From Ancistrus triradiatus (lineage: Eukaryota > Chordata > Actinopteri > Siluriformes > Loricariidae), in assembly GCA_025084515.1 (NCBI GenBank), contig JAJAGP010001503.1:62001-126000 (forward strand): DNA of 64,000 nucleotides. The letters run 5' to 3'. The position numbers and the translations under genes were made by a program. Below are positions 1-10,024 of the stretch, in pieces (the stretch's first letter is position 1; each line of letters starts with the position of its first letter). The notes under the pieces were generated by a model. That model was not told the DNA's origin and did no database searches. It saw only the letters and a program-made list of their open reading frames with translations.

Positions 1-590
1 AGACCGTTCGAACTGTTGATGTATTTAGAGACTTTTTGTGTAAGTTACTTGTGTTTGTATTTTATTTACAAGCCCTAAATGGCGTGTAAGTGTATGTGAC
101 TGTCCTATTGTAAGTAGTATTCCTTTGTTTGTTCTGCCACTACCTGTATATTCTCTCTCACCTATAACTATGTACACTGGTTAATAGTCACTTAGTATCT
201 GTTCCATCTGGCTGATCTTCCATGTTGTTCGTAATATTGTCTGTCAGTTTCAAAAGTATCAGTCGTTTCAATCACTCATCAACCACTCGTGATTTCAGCG
301 GTATCTCTGACATATTTACCTATCTTGTGCATGCAGTTTTCTTGTGAAAATACCCTTTGTAGTTTCATTACAGTAACCTAAATTGCTTATCTCTAGTCAA
401 AGTCCATTTCGGTCAATGTCCTGTTCACGGAACGTAATGCGGATGTTAAACTGTGCAAACCTTTTAAAGAATCTATCTGTACCAAGCCTGCCAATAATTT
501 TGAAACTGACTGCACCTGATACAATAGCCATAACCTAAAAAGCTAAGATCTAACTACTAAAGTATATCTGTTACAATAGCAGTGGCTTAC
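1..590. other. unassigned intronic or flanking sequence
   Basis: No coding stretch or repeat family was recognised here. It lies on the 3' side of the minus-strand CAP-Gly exon and directly follows its splice donor (GTAAGC on the minus strand, 585-590). It is therefore probably the next intron of that gene. Confidence 0.4.
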
Positions 591-2269
591 TTTTAATGGA
601 GACATTCCACTGGATCTTGAGTAAACAGCTGACCTGTTGCTTCTAGCTACATCATTTCCACATGGTTCCTGTTGGAAAGTATATTTTGGAGCTGATGAAT
701 CATGAGCAGAAGAGCTCTGACTGTCCTTGTACCATTCTTGTTGATTCCCAGAGGATCTCTTCCCATTTTTCCCATCATGACCACTGGTAGGATCCTTTTT
801 TGAGACAGTATCCTTAACTTTACCGGTATCTGTATCACTACAGTGCTCTTGGAGTACATGTGAAATGTCTTCGGATTGGACCAGAACTCCGTGGCTCTTG
901 TCACATGTAAAATATTTCACACCTCTGAAGGTTCCATTGTGGTTTCCGCTTGGCATATCAAGTGCCACACCAGCCCAGAAGCCACCTCCAAATACAGGGT
1001 AACCTTTATATTTCAGAACTCCTGGTCTCGAGTTGCAGACAAGAACCCTGTCTCCAATGTGAAAGGACGAGAGAGGGTCATCCAAAGGAAGGGAGCTAGT
1101 GTATTCAGATCCGTTATCCTCCTGATCTGATTCTGTGGGCTGTGCAGGAGGAGGGGTTGAGGATGCTTCTTTAAGTATAACTTCCCTACTAACCTCGGTT
1201 TCCCTCAAACTCCCAGGGTCACACCTAATCAGAGACACGTCCACGGGAAGAGGTGGTATATTATCGCTATTAATGGAAATGTCTTCAACAAAGTCGGGTG
1301 GAGCTGGAAGGTCCTCCTCACTAGTCCAGGTGATAATCTCGAAAGCAGGTGGAGGTTGTGAGAACGTATTGGAGGCTAAACCTGACCCACTTCCACCTTT
1401 AACCGAAGGGAGGTCGGCACTTCCATAGGACAAGACTTCATCTACTGGTGAGAGGATCTCTGATAGGGCAGACTCTGCTGTGTCGTTATGGAAGCGACCA
1501 CGAGGATCTACATTAGCAATGGACTGATGGGAATATAGAGAAGCTTCTGGAACAACAATGAACTTTTCAGCACAGACATCAGCTTTCTCTTCACTGAGAC
1601 CATCTCTTTCTTCTTCGGACCACACTAGCGCTTCACTTTGGAGGGAAAATGGTTCTGACTTTTCTTCTAACTCAGAAAAGCTGTCATCACAGGAAGGGCT
1701 TTCTTCACTCGTACCCATATCAGTACTTAGAGCCTTGACAAAATTTTCAGTGGTTGGTTTAACTAGGACTGATTCTCTTGTGTTTCTACGAATTGGCGAG
1801 TTTGAATCAGGGTCATGCGTCTGTGTGTAAGCCACATTTGACTCAGTCTTTCTTGACCCATCACAAATCCTGTGATTATTGTTCAACAATGCACTTTGTG
1901 ACTGTTGGCTGTTCTGCACATTGAGAGTCACATTGTCAGTTATCACATCACCACAGTCTACTGATCCTCGAAGACTTGTGTCTGTTATTTCTCCCAATTT
2001 TATATTACTGTCTTCATAATCATACGGCAGGTCTTCCTCTGTGTCAGAGGAGAAGCTGGACACAATAGGCGCTCTGTCAGATATCCTACAGCTAATCTCT
2101 TCAGATGTGAAATTATGCTCCACCTTGGGGGCTTTCCAAGTGACATCAGTTGGATATTGTATTTTTTCTCCTGGGTCTGGGCGTAGTTCACTAACATCGG
2201 TTGTGTTCAGCTCTTCATGAGAGTCAGCTTTATCCAGCTGGCACTGAATATTTTCCTCAAGCTCATGAT
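591..2269 (-). CDS. CEP350-family protein, large acidic exon with CAP-Gly domain
   Basis: One open exon of 1679 bases encodes about 560 residues. The minus strand shows an acceptor (CTTTACAG before 2269) and a donor (GTAAGC at 585-590). The first 350 or so residues are rich in Ser, Asp and Glu and look disordered. They are followed by a CAP-Gly domain at about 1066-845: FHIGDRVLV at its start, FWAGVALDMPSGNHNGTFRG in the middle and HGVLVQ at the end. CAP-Gly domains bind the C-terminal tails of tubulin and EB proteins. The opening FHIGDRVL and the closing ISHV closely resemble the CAP-Gly domain of CEP350, a large centrosomal protein that anchors microtubules. In CEP350 this domain also follows a long acidic stretch near the C-terminus. 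The exon starts in phase 1 and ends in phase 0. The 3' exons after it would lie left of the window. A CCDC187-like or second cep350 copy is an alternative name. Family membership is likely; exact orthology is not settled. Confidence 0.78.
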
Positions 2270-2624
2270 CTGTAAAGACAAACTGGCGTTACCTCTGATG
2301 TGGGGAGATAAACTCATATAATAATGGAATCACAAATTATTGCCACATAAAAATCATCAATATTTTGGTTAATTGTGTCTAGAGAAGTCAGATTAGGCTT
2401 TTTTCCTATGTGAAGATGCCTTTAACAACCAAAGTAATTTCAGCCAAACAACAAAGAGCATGTGTCAGCACTAAAATGCATTAGAGTTCCCACAAGAATG
2501 ATCGGAAAAAGTGTTATTGTTTAATGAAATAGAAACCAAAAGCACAGTCTGGCTAAATGACTAAGTATCATATGATGTTTAGTTTTGTAATAAATCAAAA
2601 ACATTTGTTGCCACTGTTTTCCAA

Positions 2625-3672
2625 TTACAAACCCAATTCAGAAAAGGTTGTGATGGTATGGAAAATGCAATCCATTCCTGCATTTCAGGCCTGCAAACAC
2701 ATTCCAAAAAAAAAATGGACGATAAACCATTTAGCACTTTGTAATGTTGCCATTCCTTCTCACACACACTTAAAAGACACTTTTACCTTTCCACTGACCA
2801 AGTTTCACTGACCCAAACCCCATTTCATAAACAGAGCCTGGCTTTGGACTGTTACTGATAACAATCTGGATGGTCCATTTCTTCTTTCATCCGGAGCACA
2901 TGGCATCCATTCCAAAAAGATCTGGGATAGTGATTACACCTGACCACAATACACGTTTTCCACCGACTGTTTGATGGTCCATCCCAGATGCCTCTGAGGA
3001 CAGAGACGTTGAGGTCTCTTCTGGACATGGTTAACATCAGGCTTCTATTTTGCACTTAAGTGGCTTTTGTGAATGATGAAGGTATGCCAAAGTAATCTCT
3101 TGTCCATGTGGTTCTATCAGCTATTGATGAATGACGGTTCTTGATACAGTGCCGCCTGAGGGATCAGAGATCACAGATCTTCAGTTTAGGCTTGTGTCCT
3201 TGCCCTTTATTCATGGAAATTCCTCCAGATTCCTTGAATCACTTATTGATATTACTCACTGTAGATGGATAAATATGTAATTCCCTTCCAATATTTCTTT
3301 CAGAAACGTTGTTTCTAAACATTCCAATAATTTTCTCATGGAGATTCTCCGCCCATCTTTGCTCCTCAGCCTTCCATGGATACTGCTTTTGTATCAAATA
3401 ATAATTACAATCACCTCTTTAAAATCACATTATTGCTTGTTTTTTTAACCTCATAGCTCCAAATTACCCCTGTCCAAACTGTTTTTGGAATGTCTTGCCT
3501 GAAATGCAGGAGTGGATGTTTATTAACAAATGAAATGAAGTTGACCAGACAAAACATGAAATCTCTACGGTTCATCCTCTCTGCAAAGTAAAAGTAAGAC
3601 ACACTGCATTTTTTATTTATTTGCATTGTACATACTGTCCCAGCTTTTTTCTGATTTGGGTTGTATTTCATG
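2625..3672 (-). mobile_element. Tc1/mariner-like element, copy A, internally deleted
   Basis: Both ends carry the same inverted terminus, ACAAACCCAATTCAGAAAA on the left and TTTTTTCTGATTTGGGTTGT on the right. Transposase remnants read on the minus strand, for example KEWQHYK near the left end and a WTGPSN..W piece near 2970. Frameshifts and stops are frequent. The same family occurs at 6466-7785, 17919-18375 and 49500-50335. It lies in an intron of the CEP350-like gene. Confidence 0.75.
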
Positions 3673-3885
3673 AAATGATTGTAATGCAATTATCCAGTGC
3701 ACATCAACCTAACACACCTGCCTAAATCAAACCATGCGTACTTCACAAGTTCATACCGCTCAAATCGTACCTCAGGTCGAGGCAGGACACAAACCAGGTG
3801 GCTCAGCATTGCAAGTCAATGCCATGCATCTGCCTCCCATGTCCCATAGTTTGTATCCCATCTCTGGTGAGCAGAGGTGCAAAAG

Positions 3886-4057
3886 TGACTATAGTAGCCT
3901 AGCGGTTAAGGTACTGGGCCATGAACCAGAAGGTCCAGAGTTCAAAACCTACCTCTGCCAAGCTGCCACTGCTGGGTCCTTGAGCAAGGCTCAAGATTGT
4001 AAGATTGTGTTAATTGTAAGTCGCTCAGGCTAAGGGTGTCTGCTAAAAGACATGAAT
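3886..4057 (+). mobile_element. tRNA-derived SINE
   Basis: The head resembles a tRNA, with an A-box-like GTAGCCTAGCGGTTAAGG and a weak B box. The body reads CTGCCAAGCTGCCACTG and the tail GGGTGTCTGCTAAAAG. The same family recurs eight more times in this window. Confidence 0.8.
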
Positions 4058-4294
4058 AGTGGAAGGTCTTGTGTGATGCCTATGGAGTTTGGTCTACAAG
4101 TCGATTGGTTGGGTTCCTAGTACCAGTAAGCTCATGTATTCTGCCTTTCCAGAGGCTGCCGAGTCTCATCGCACCTTGGGGTGGGGGATGAGTATGTATT
4201 TCACATGTATCACTTGACACAGATCAGTGTTACAATCTGTAACATGTGGGTGTTTATCATGGACAACAACTTTCTCTTATGTCTGTATCATCTT

Positions 4295-4475
4295 AAGGGG
4301 ACATGGTGGCTTAGCGGTTAAGATACTGGACTGTGGAGCAGAGGGTCCAGGGTCCAAATTCCTCCTCTGCAAAACTGCCACCATTGAGTCCTTAAGAAAG
4401 GCCCTTAACCCACAACTACATGGATTGTAAGACTGTATCTGATGTAAGGGCAACTGCTAAATGACTAAAGGAAAC
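4295..4475 (+). mobile_element. tRNA-derived SINE, second copy in tandem orientation
   Basis: Same family as 3886-4057, about 240 bases downstream and in the same direction. It shows GTGGCTTAGCGGTTAAGAT, then CAAAACTGCCACCATTGAG, and a tail with GGCAACTGCTAAATGAC. Confidence 0.78.
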
Positions 4476-4673
4476 ATAAATATAAAAAAAATCGCTAAAT
4501 GTGAGTTAAGTATCCTAGTGGTTATGGTGTTCATGTAATTATGTTAAGTTTAAATGTAAACACTTATTGACAGGCTACAACTTTTGTTAGTCTTTTGCTC
4601 AGAACTGTTTTGTTGTCGATTTTCCCCTTGTTTTCTCAGTTTAGGATGTGATCAAGCTGATGTGGCAGCTTTT

Positions 4674-5030
4674 TACTGTGCAAAAGTCCTAGGCCACCAT
4701 TACATTAGATATATGACCATATATTATTATTTCTCAGTCTCCTTATTAGAATGCAATTAGAAAATTCAGGCAATTTGTCTGCAGTACTTAAAAAAGAAGC
4801 TTGATCAGGAATAGTCTTTTTGGAAGGATAGCAGCCAAGAAACCACTTTTCCAGAAGGGGAACAGGGTGAAAAGGCTAAGATATGCTAAAGCTCACAAAT
4901 ACTGGATTTAAGATCAGTGGAAAAGATTATTATAGAGTGACGACAAATTAGAAAATTTGGGGTTCAGTTGTCTACAGTAGGTTTTATATAGTCATTAAAA
5001 TGATGGCCTAAGACTTTTGCACAGTACTGT
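4674..5030. mobile_element. Tc1-derived MITE (CAGTACTGTGCAAAAGTC family)
   Basis: Inverted ends read TACTGTGCAAAAGTCCTAGG and its complement CCTAAGACTTTTGCACAGTA. The interior keeps a shrunken transposase piece related to RYAKAH...W. Sister copies lie at 14720-15181 and 58239-58640. Confidence 0.75.
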
Positions 5031-5121
5031 ATATATACATTTTAAAGCATCATTAATATCATGACCCACCGTATCCATGAGTATCTGGCTGATGTTCAGG
5101 TTGTACACCCTTTCTTTTCAC

Positions 5122-5326
5122 CTTTCTTTCAAAACCGGTACGACGACAAGGCTGCCTTCGATAGCTATATGCAGATAAAGCATTTGGGTCACTTGAATCT
5201 TCAGACCCTGCTGTCTGTAGAGTGTCCTGGTCGGCTGAGATCTGTTCTCCTGAACTTCTCTTTCTCCCAAAAGTCCATACTTCATCTGATGTCAGGAATC
5301 TCTTCAGGCCTGCTTTGGTAAAAAAC
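5122..5326 (-). CDS. probable exon of the CEP350-like gene
   Basis: On the minus strand a strong acceptor (CCTTCTGCAG) is followed by an open 205-base exon and a plausible donor (GTGAAA, 5116-5121). It encodes about 68 residues rich in Arg, Ser and acidic residues, including FLTSDEVWTFGRKRSSGEQ and SAYSYRRQPCRRTGFERK. I do not recognise a domain. The exon starts in phase 2 and ends in phase 0. It lies between the CAP-Gly exon and exons that look like the coiled-coil part of the same gene, so assignment to that gene rests on position and strand. It could also belong to an unrelated minus-strand gene. Confidence 0.5.
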
Positions 5327-5789
5327 CTGCAGAAGGAAAAGCAAAGCTAACAATCGTTTGACCCGACTTGGAGACAGGCTGGGCCTGTCGGCCTCAGGTT
5401 GCAGCGGGATCAGATTATCGACACCACTGTCAGTTAGAATAGCTTCATCATCCCACATGAAAAAGAGCATTGATCTGCACAGAAATGCACTGCACTCTGG
5501 TGGAATCCCTGAGGTGTTTTTTTCCCCCTTCATTATGTATCATAGGCACACTCTCAGCATGCAAAGGATAGAGGAACACAGACCTAGTAAATGCATTACC
5601 TACCCTGGCCTGTTCATGGCTGGCATAGCGGCATCATAGTGCCAGCAGAGCCACAGAATCAAACAGGCAGAGGTACAGACTGTCCTGCTTCATGCTTCCC
5701 ATCGAACTGCAGCCACTCCTCAAATCAACTTGCAGACCGCTATAAGTGAGCGAGTGTTATGCGTAGAGCCTGCATCCCTCTCTCTTCAG

Positions 5790-5945
5790 CTGCCCTCTTT
5801 TCCTTTTCACCATCCTCTGGCTCACCCTCCTCACTCTCCACTCTCTCTCTCTCTCTGTCCAATCTCTCTGCCTCTCCTCCCATCCATCCCCCTCTGTACT
5901 CTCCCTCTCTGCTTTCCTTCATCTCTCTGTCTCTTCCTATCTCTC
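5790..5945. repeat. CT-rich low-complexity tract
   Basis: A pyrimidine-rich run dominated by CTCTCT and TCTCC blocks. Apparent open frames here are made of Ser/Leu/Pro and are an effect of composition. Confidence 0.85.
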
Positions 5946-6465
5946 AGGGTAATTACTCTGAGTGCTGCATTGTAACAATGATAGACTACGGCGCAAACCT
6001 ATGACAACAATCCCATGATATTTGGATCCTGCGCTGCAGGCTCATGCTTCAGAAAAACCACGCAGTGATGTGTGGTACACTTCAGCATGCCAGCGTTTGC
6101 TAAATGCTGCACTGCAGTACCTCCTAAATCCCCAAGCGCTACTACATGTCAGAATACGGGAGCTGACATGAATGACCCGCGATGATAGATGCTAAATAAC
6201 CCTCCCGTTTAATGCATTACAATAGAAGTAAATGGCGCCACTTGCCTCGCCTGCTCTCGTGCCGGCTTATCTGCGTTTTTGGCAGCTGCTGTAATTCCAG
6301 GCTTTGTGATAAAACTCTTTTCCTCCTGCAGGGAAAAAGCAATAACACAACATGATTCCATAAGCACAGCTCAGCACGGAAGTGTGAATAATAGGGGCTA
6401 AATCTCACTCTCTCACCCCAGACTTTTCCACCATTACAATGATAGCACGTAGGCCCTGCTACAAC
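5946..6465. other. no recognised feature
   Basis: Unique-looking sequence of mixed composition. I saw no exon with convincing splice sites and no repeat family. Confidence 0.4.
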
Positions 6466-7785
6466 CCTAAATCAGAAAAAGTTTGGGACGATATGGAAAG
6501 TGCTAATTAAAAAAAAACAGCAGTGTTCTGTACATTTACTTCGACTTTTATTTCATTGCAGACAGTATGAACCCAAGATTCTTCATGTTTTGTCTGGTCA
6601 ACTTCATTTCATTTGTTAATAAACATCCATTTTTGCATTTCAGGCCTGCAAAACAAGCCAGAAAAAGTTGGGACGGAGGCAATTTAAGGCCAATAATGAG
6701 GTTAAATCTAAAAATAAATAAACAGGTAATGTCAACAGGTGATTATAATCATGATTTTGGGCAAACGTAGCATCCACAAAAGGCTGATTCTTTGAGGAGC
6801 AACGGTTGGCAAAGGATCAACAAATATGTGAGAAAATGATTGAAATGTTTACAAACAATGTTCCTCAAAGAACGACTGGAAGGGACTTGCATATTTCAGT
6901 CCTAACTTTTTCTGATTTGGATTCTTTCGTATTGTCTTTTTGAAAAATGCACAGATGTCACTGGAAAAGATGTCATCTTGAAGGCAGTTTATGCTGCTCT
7001 AAGATCTAAATGTACTTTTCTGCATTAATGCTGCATTACAGAAGTGTAAATGACCTTTTTTTCCAAGGGCACTGACTCCATCCCGTACCATGATAAAGCC
7101 TGGTTTTTGGAATTGTTCCTGATGACAGTCTGGATGGTCCCTTTTGTCTTTGGTCTGGAGCACACAGGGTCTATTTCTTATAAAAAAGATCTGGAATACT
7201 GATTGGTCTGACCACAATACATGTTGCCACTGTGTGATGGTCTATTCCAGATGCCTCCAAGCCCAGAGAAGCCAACGCAGGTTCTGGAAATGGTTAACAT
7301 AAGGGTTCTGTTTTGTACAGTAATGCTTTAAGTGGCATTTGTGAATGTATTGTAGTGCTTAATAAAGGTTTGATAAAGTAATCCCTTGCCCATGTGGTTC
7401 TATCAGCTATCAGAGGGATCAGAGATGATGCACTGAAGAGAAAGAAATATGCAAATTTCTGTCTTTCTTTGAGGAACATTGTTTTAAACATTTTTGCTCC
7501 TCAAACAATCAGCCTTTCGTGGACACTGCTTTTGTGGCAAATCATGATTACAGTCACCTGTTTGATATCACATCATTATTTCGTTTTTTTTTTATTTTAC
7601 TAGCCCTAAATTGCCCATCTCAACCAACTGTTTTCATTGTGCTGCAGGCCTGAAATGCAAGAATGGACATTTATTAATAAATGAAATGAAATTGACCTGA
7701 AAACAAAAACATGAAAAATCTTGGATTCATACTGTCTGCAATTAAATAAAAGTCAAAGTAAATGCAAAGAAAAAACTGTGTTTTT
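6466..7785. mobile_element. two Tc1/mariner-like fragments, head to head (copy B)
   Basis: From 6466 the copy-A family begins in plus orientation with CAACCCTAAATCAGAAAAAG. At about 6900-6930 a second terminus (CTAACTTTTTCTGATTTGG) appears. The rest, to about 7785, reads as transposase on the minus strand, with pieces resembling FIRNRPCVLQTKDKRDHPDC and NHLCNA-type C-terminal text. All frames are broken. One copy probably landed in another, or an inversion followed. Confidence 0.7.
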
Positions 7786-7815
7786 CTTTCTTTCTTTCTG
7801 TTTCAGAGTACTTAC

Positions 7816-7914
7816 CACTGATGGGTCTGTGACCCTGGGCTCGGTATCATTCTTAATCATAGCCAGGTCCTCTAGCACTTTCCTAAAATGAGCAGCTGAC
7901 CTCTTGATGTCCCT
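7816..7914 (-). CDS. probable coiled-coil exon of the CEP350-like gene
   Basis: A 99-base, phase 0 to phase 0 exon with a clean donor (GTAAGT, 7810-7815) and acceptor (TTTGGCCTCAG). It encodes 33 residues beginning RDIKRSAAHFRKVLEDLAMI and ending EPRVTDPSV. The Arg/Lys/Glu/Leu pattern suits a helical segment. It joins in frame to the exon at 8072-8139. I do not recognise the exact segment. Assignment to the CEP350-like gene comes from strand, phase and position. Confidence 0.6.
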
Positions 7915-8071
7915 CTGAGGCCAAAGCAGTAGCCGGCGTTGTTGAGGTCCACATTTATACAAATTACAGCAGTGATGTAGCTAGCTGTGCCTGGTTAAAA
8001 TGCTTTATATATATCATACTATAGAAACTGTTCTGAGAATTCCATAACTGCTCTGCAACGACAGTTTTCAC

Positions 8072-8139
8072 CTGCTCCTGTCTCAGTCTGCTCATTACTT
8101 CTCCCTGTTTTCTCTGGCTTCCATCCACAGCATCTTCCT
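8072..8139 (-). CDS. probable short exon of the CEP350-like gene
   Basis: A 68-base open stretch with acceptor GCTTTATCAG and donor GTGAAA on the minus strand. It encodes EDAVDGSQRKQGEVMSRLRQ plus two residues. It ends in phase 0, which fits the phase 0 start of the next exon at 7914. The sequence is polar and probably helical. The donor is weak, so the 3' edge is uncertain. Confidence 0.45.
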
Positions 8140-8179
8140 CTGATAAAGCATTTCTGATAGAGAGGCAATAGACCATATA

Positions 8180-8770
8180 ATGAAATAATCATATTATGAT
8201 CGGAATTCAAATGATTGATCAGCTGCACTTAAAGCAGCCGTTGCACTTAAAGCATCTAGTGAAAAGGCACAGCTATGCCTGCAGACGTGTGCCCTGCTGA
8301 AGACTTAAGTGCTGTACAATAACCAGGGGTTCTAAAGGAACGAGCGGGTTTAATGACCCTGCTGTGTGATAGGACTCTTTTTGGTAATGTTATCAGGAGT
8401 GCTGTGGAGGAATACAGTTACTGATTATAGCCTGTCTGATGTTATGCTCAATTTGTCAGCCCCCCCATCCATCCATTAATGGAGAGGGACTACCTGCTGG
8501 TGGATCATGGGTGGTGATACATTCCCAGCCCAGCAGTTACACAACAGGACAGTGTGCGTTGAGCTACTTTCAAGTATATTAGGTGCAGCAGTGTTGATGG
8601 GTTTTAACTAATCTTAATCTTAATGTAAGTTTTAGAACAGCAGCACAATCAATAAAATCACACCTGTAATGTTTTCATGATCAGAATCTGACACAGATTT
8701 AGTCTGACTTGCTCAACTGATGCACAAGATGAGCTATAGTCTCTCTTTCCTAGCGTTTATCTCGCGTTAA
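8180..8770. other. no recognised feature
   Basis: Probably intron of the minus-strand gene. A C-rich run near 8461 is the only distinctive mark. Confidence 0.4.
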
Positions 8771-8968
8771 TGAAGGGCCCGCTTTCCACAGTAAATTCTA
8801 ACCTGACAATGGCCCCAACGCACACTGGGACAATTCAGAGTACCCACTTAGCCTGATGCTTGTCTTTGGAATGTGGGAATGAAATGGACTACCCAAAAAA
8901 AACCCACATGGACACAGGGAGGACATGCAAACTCCATACTAGTGGAGTCTGAGGTCAGGATTGAACAG

Positions 8969-9677
8969 AGTTATATAAGTGACTAAGTAAATGTAATTTA
9001 CTTCTGTACTTAAGTAGTTTTTGGTCTATCTGTATTTACTAAAATATTTCCATTTTGGGTGACCTTTTACTTTAACTCCACTACATTTCAAAGTGAAATA
9101 TCTTACTTTTTTACTCCACTACATTATTTTCATTGTCAAGTCAAGTCAGATTTATTTATATAGCGCTTTTTACAATGGAGCATTGACTCAAAGCAACTTT
9201 ACAAGTTTAGATTATTTCCTAATAACTACGTCCAATCCCAAATTGAGCAAGCCTAGGGCGACAGTGGCAAGGAAAAACTCCCTAGTTCTAGGAAGAAACC
9301 TTGGGAGGACCAAGACTCAAAAAGGGACCCAACCTCCTTGGGCCTCCTTGTGAACCTCCTTATTGTCATTCCTTTTGACTTATGTGTGCACAAAAACATA
9401 ACATAAAAAGGAAATAAGAGTGACGCTAGAGTCTACTCCCCTAAAATTAGTTGATTAAGCAAGAGTCATGTAAAAAAAAATGATAACAGGACATTCGAAC
9501 CATAAAAAATCATGGTACTTTTAATTTTGATACGTAACACCTATGAAGGCAAATACATTTGTACTTTTACTCAAGTGGAGTTCTAAAAGGAGGACTTCTG
9601 CTTTTACTGGAGTACTATTTTACCCTGGGTATCTCTACTTTTATCACCACATGGTTTGTGTATTTCATCCAACGCTG
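8969..9677. mobile_element. hAT-like non-autonomous element
   Basis: The text matches a common fish hAT-type non-autonomous family: TTACTTCTGTACTTAAGTAG, TTTTTACTCCACTACATT, CTTTTACTCAAGTGGAG and GGTATCTCTACTTTTATC. It sits inside an RTE-like copy and is itself interrupted by a LINE tail at 9138-9363. Family naming comes from memory. Confidence 0.55.
9138..9363 (-). mobile_element. L2-like LINE 3' end, truncated
   Basis: Complement of the LINE tail at 54610-54898. It begins with AAGTCAAGTCAGATTTA, then TATATAGCGCTTTTTACAAT, CTAGGGCGACAGTGGCAAGG and GGACCAAGACTCAAAAAGGG. ATTGTC occurs on both sides and may be the target duplication. Confidence 0.8.
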
Positions 9678-10024
9678 GGATTGAACCAGGGATCTATGGA
9701 GTTGTGAGGCAACTGCACTAACAACATACACCACCATGCCACCTTCAGAGAAGATGAACTATAACAACTAATGATATATGGACAGGATGTAACATCAAGC
9801 AAGGTGTCTCATAAAAGTGTTTAAAACTCCAACAAACATGCAACGGTGCAGTCTCTGGTGTGGAAAATTTATTAAACATAAGCTTTTAATTAAACAAATT
9901 CGGTGCCAGAGTGAGCAGACTGAATGTTGAGCAATGTTTGGCTGGCGCCGCATTCCTTATAAGAACCGAGATTAGGATTAGCTGGAAGTCTTACCACATA
10001 GGTGAATTCATGCGCTGGATAGTT

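Larger units (their letters stand above)
8775..9745 (-). mobile_element. RTE-like 3' end split by a later insertion
   Basis: Two halves, 8775-8968 and 9678-9745, together give the complement of the RTE-like 3' end seen at 34266-34620. The marks are CTTTGGAATGTGGG, GGACATGCAAACTCC, GGATTGAACCAGGG and GTGAGGCAACTGCAC. GGATTGAAC is present on both sides of the break, so it may be the target-site duplication of the element between them. Confidence 0.65.

Noticed and set aside
5327..5533. Minus-strand open stretch with MLFFMWDDEAILTDSGVDNL as a first exon
   Set aside because: It runs into the 5122-5326 exon in a different frame, and the only GT between them would leave an intron of about 35 bases.
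5730..6004. Two 81-codon plus-strand open frames
   Set aside because: They are Ser/Leu/Pro-rich, produced by the CT-rich tract.
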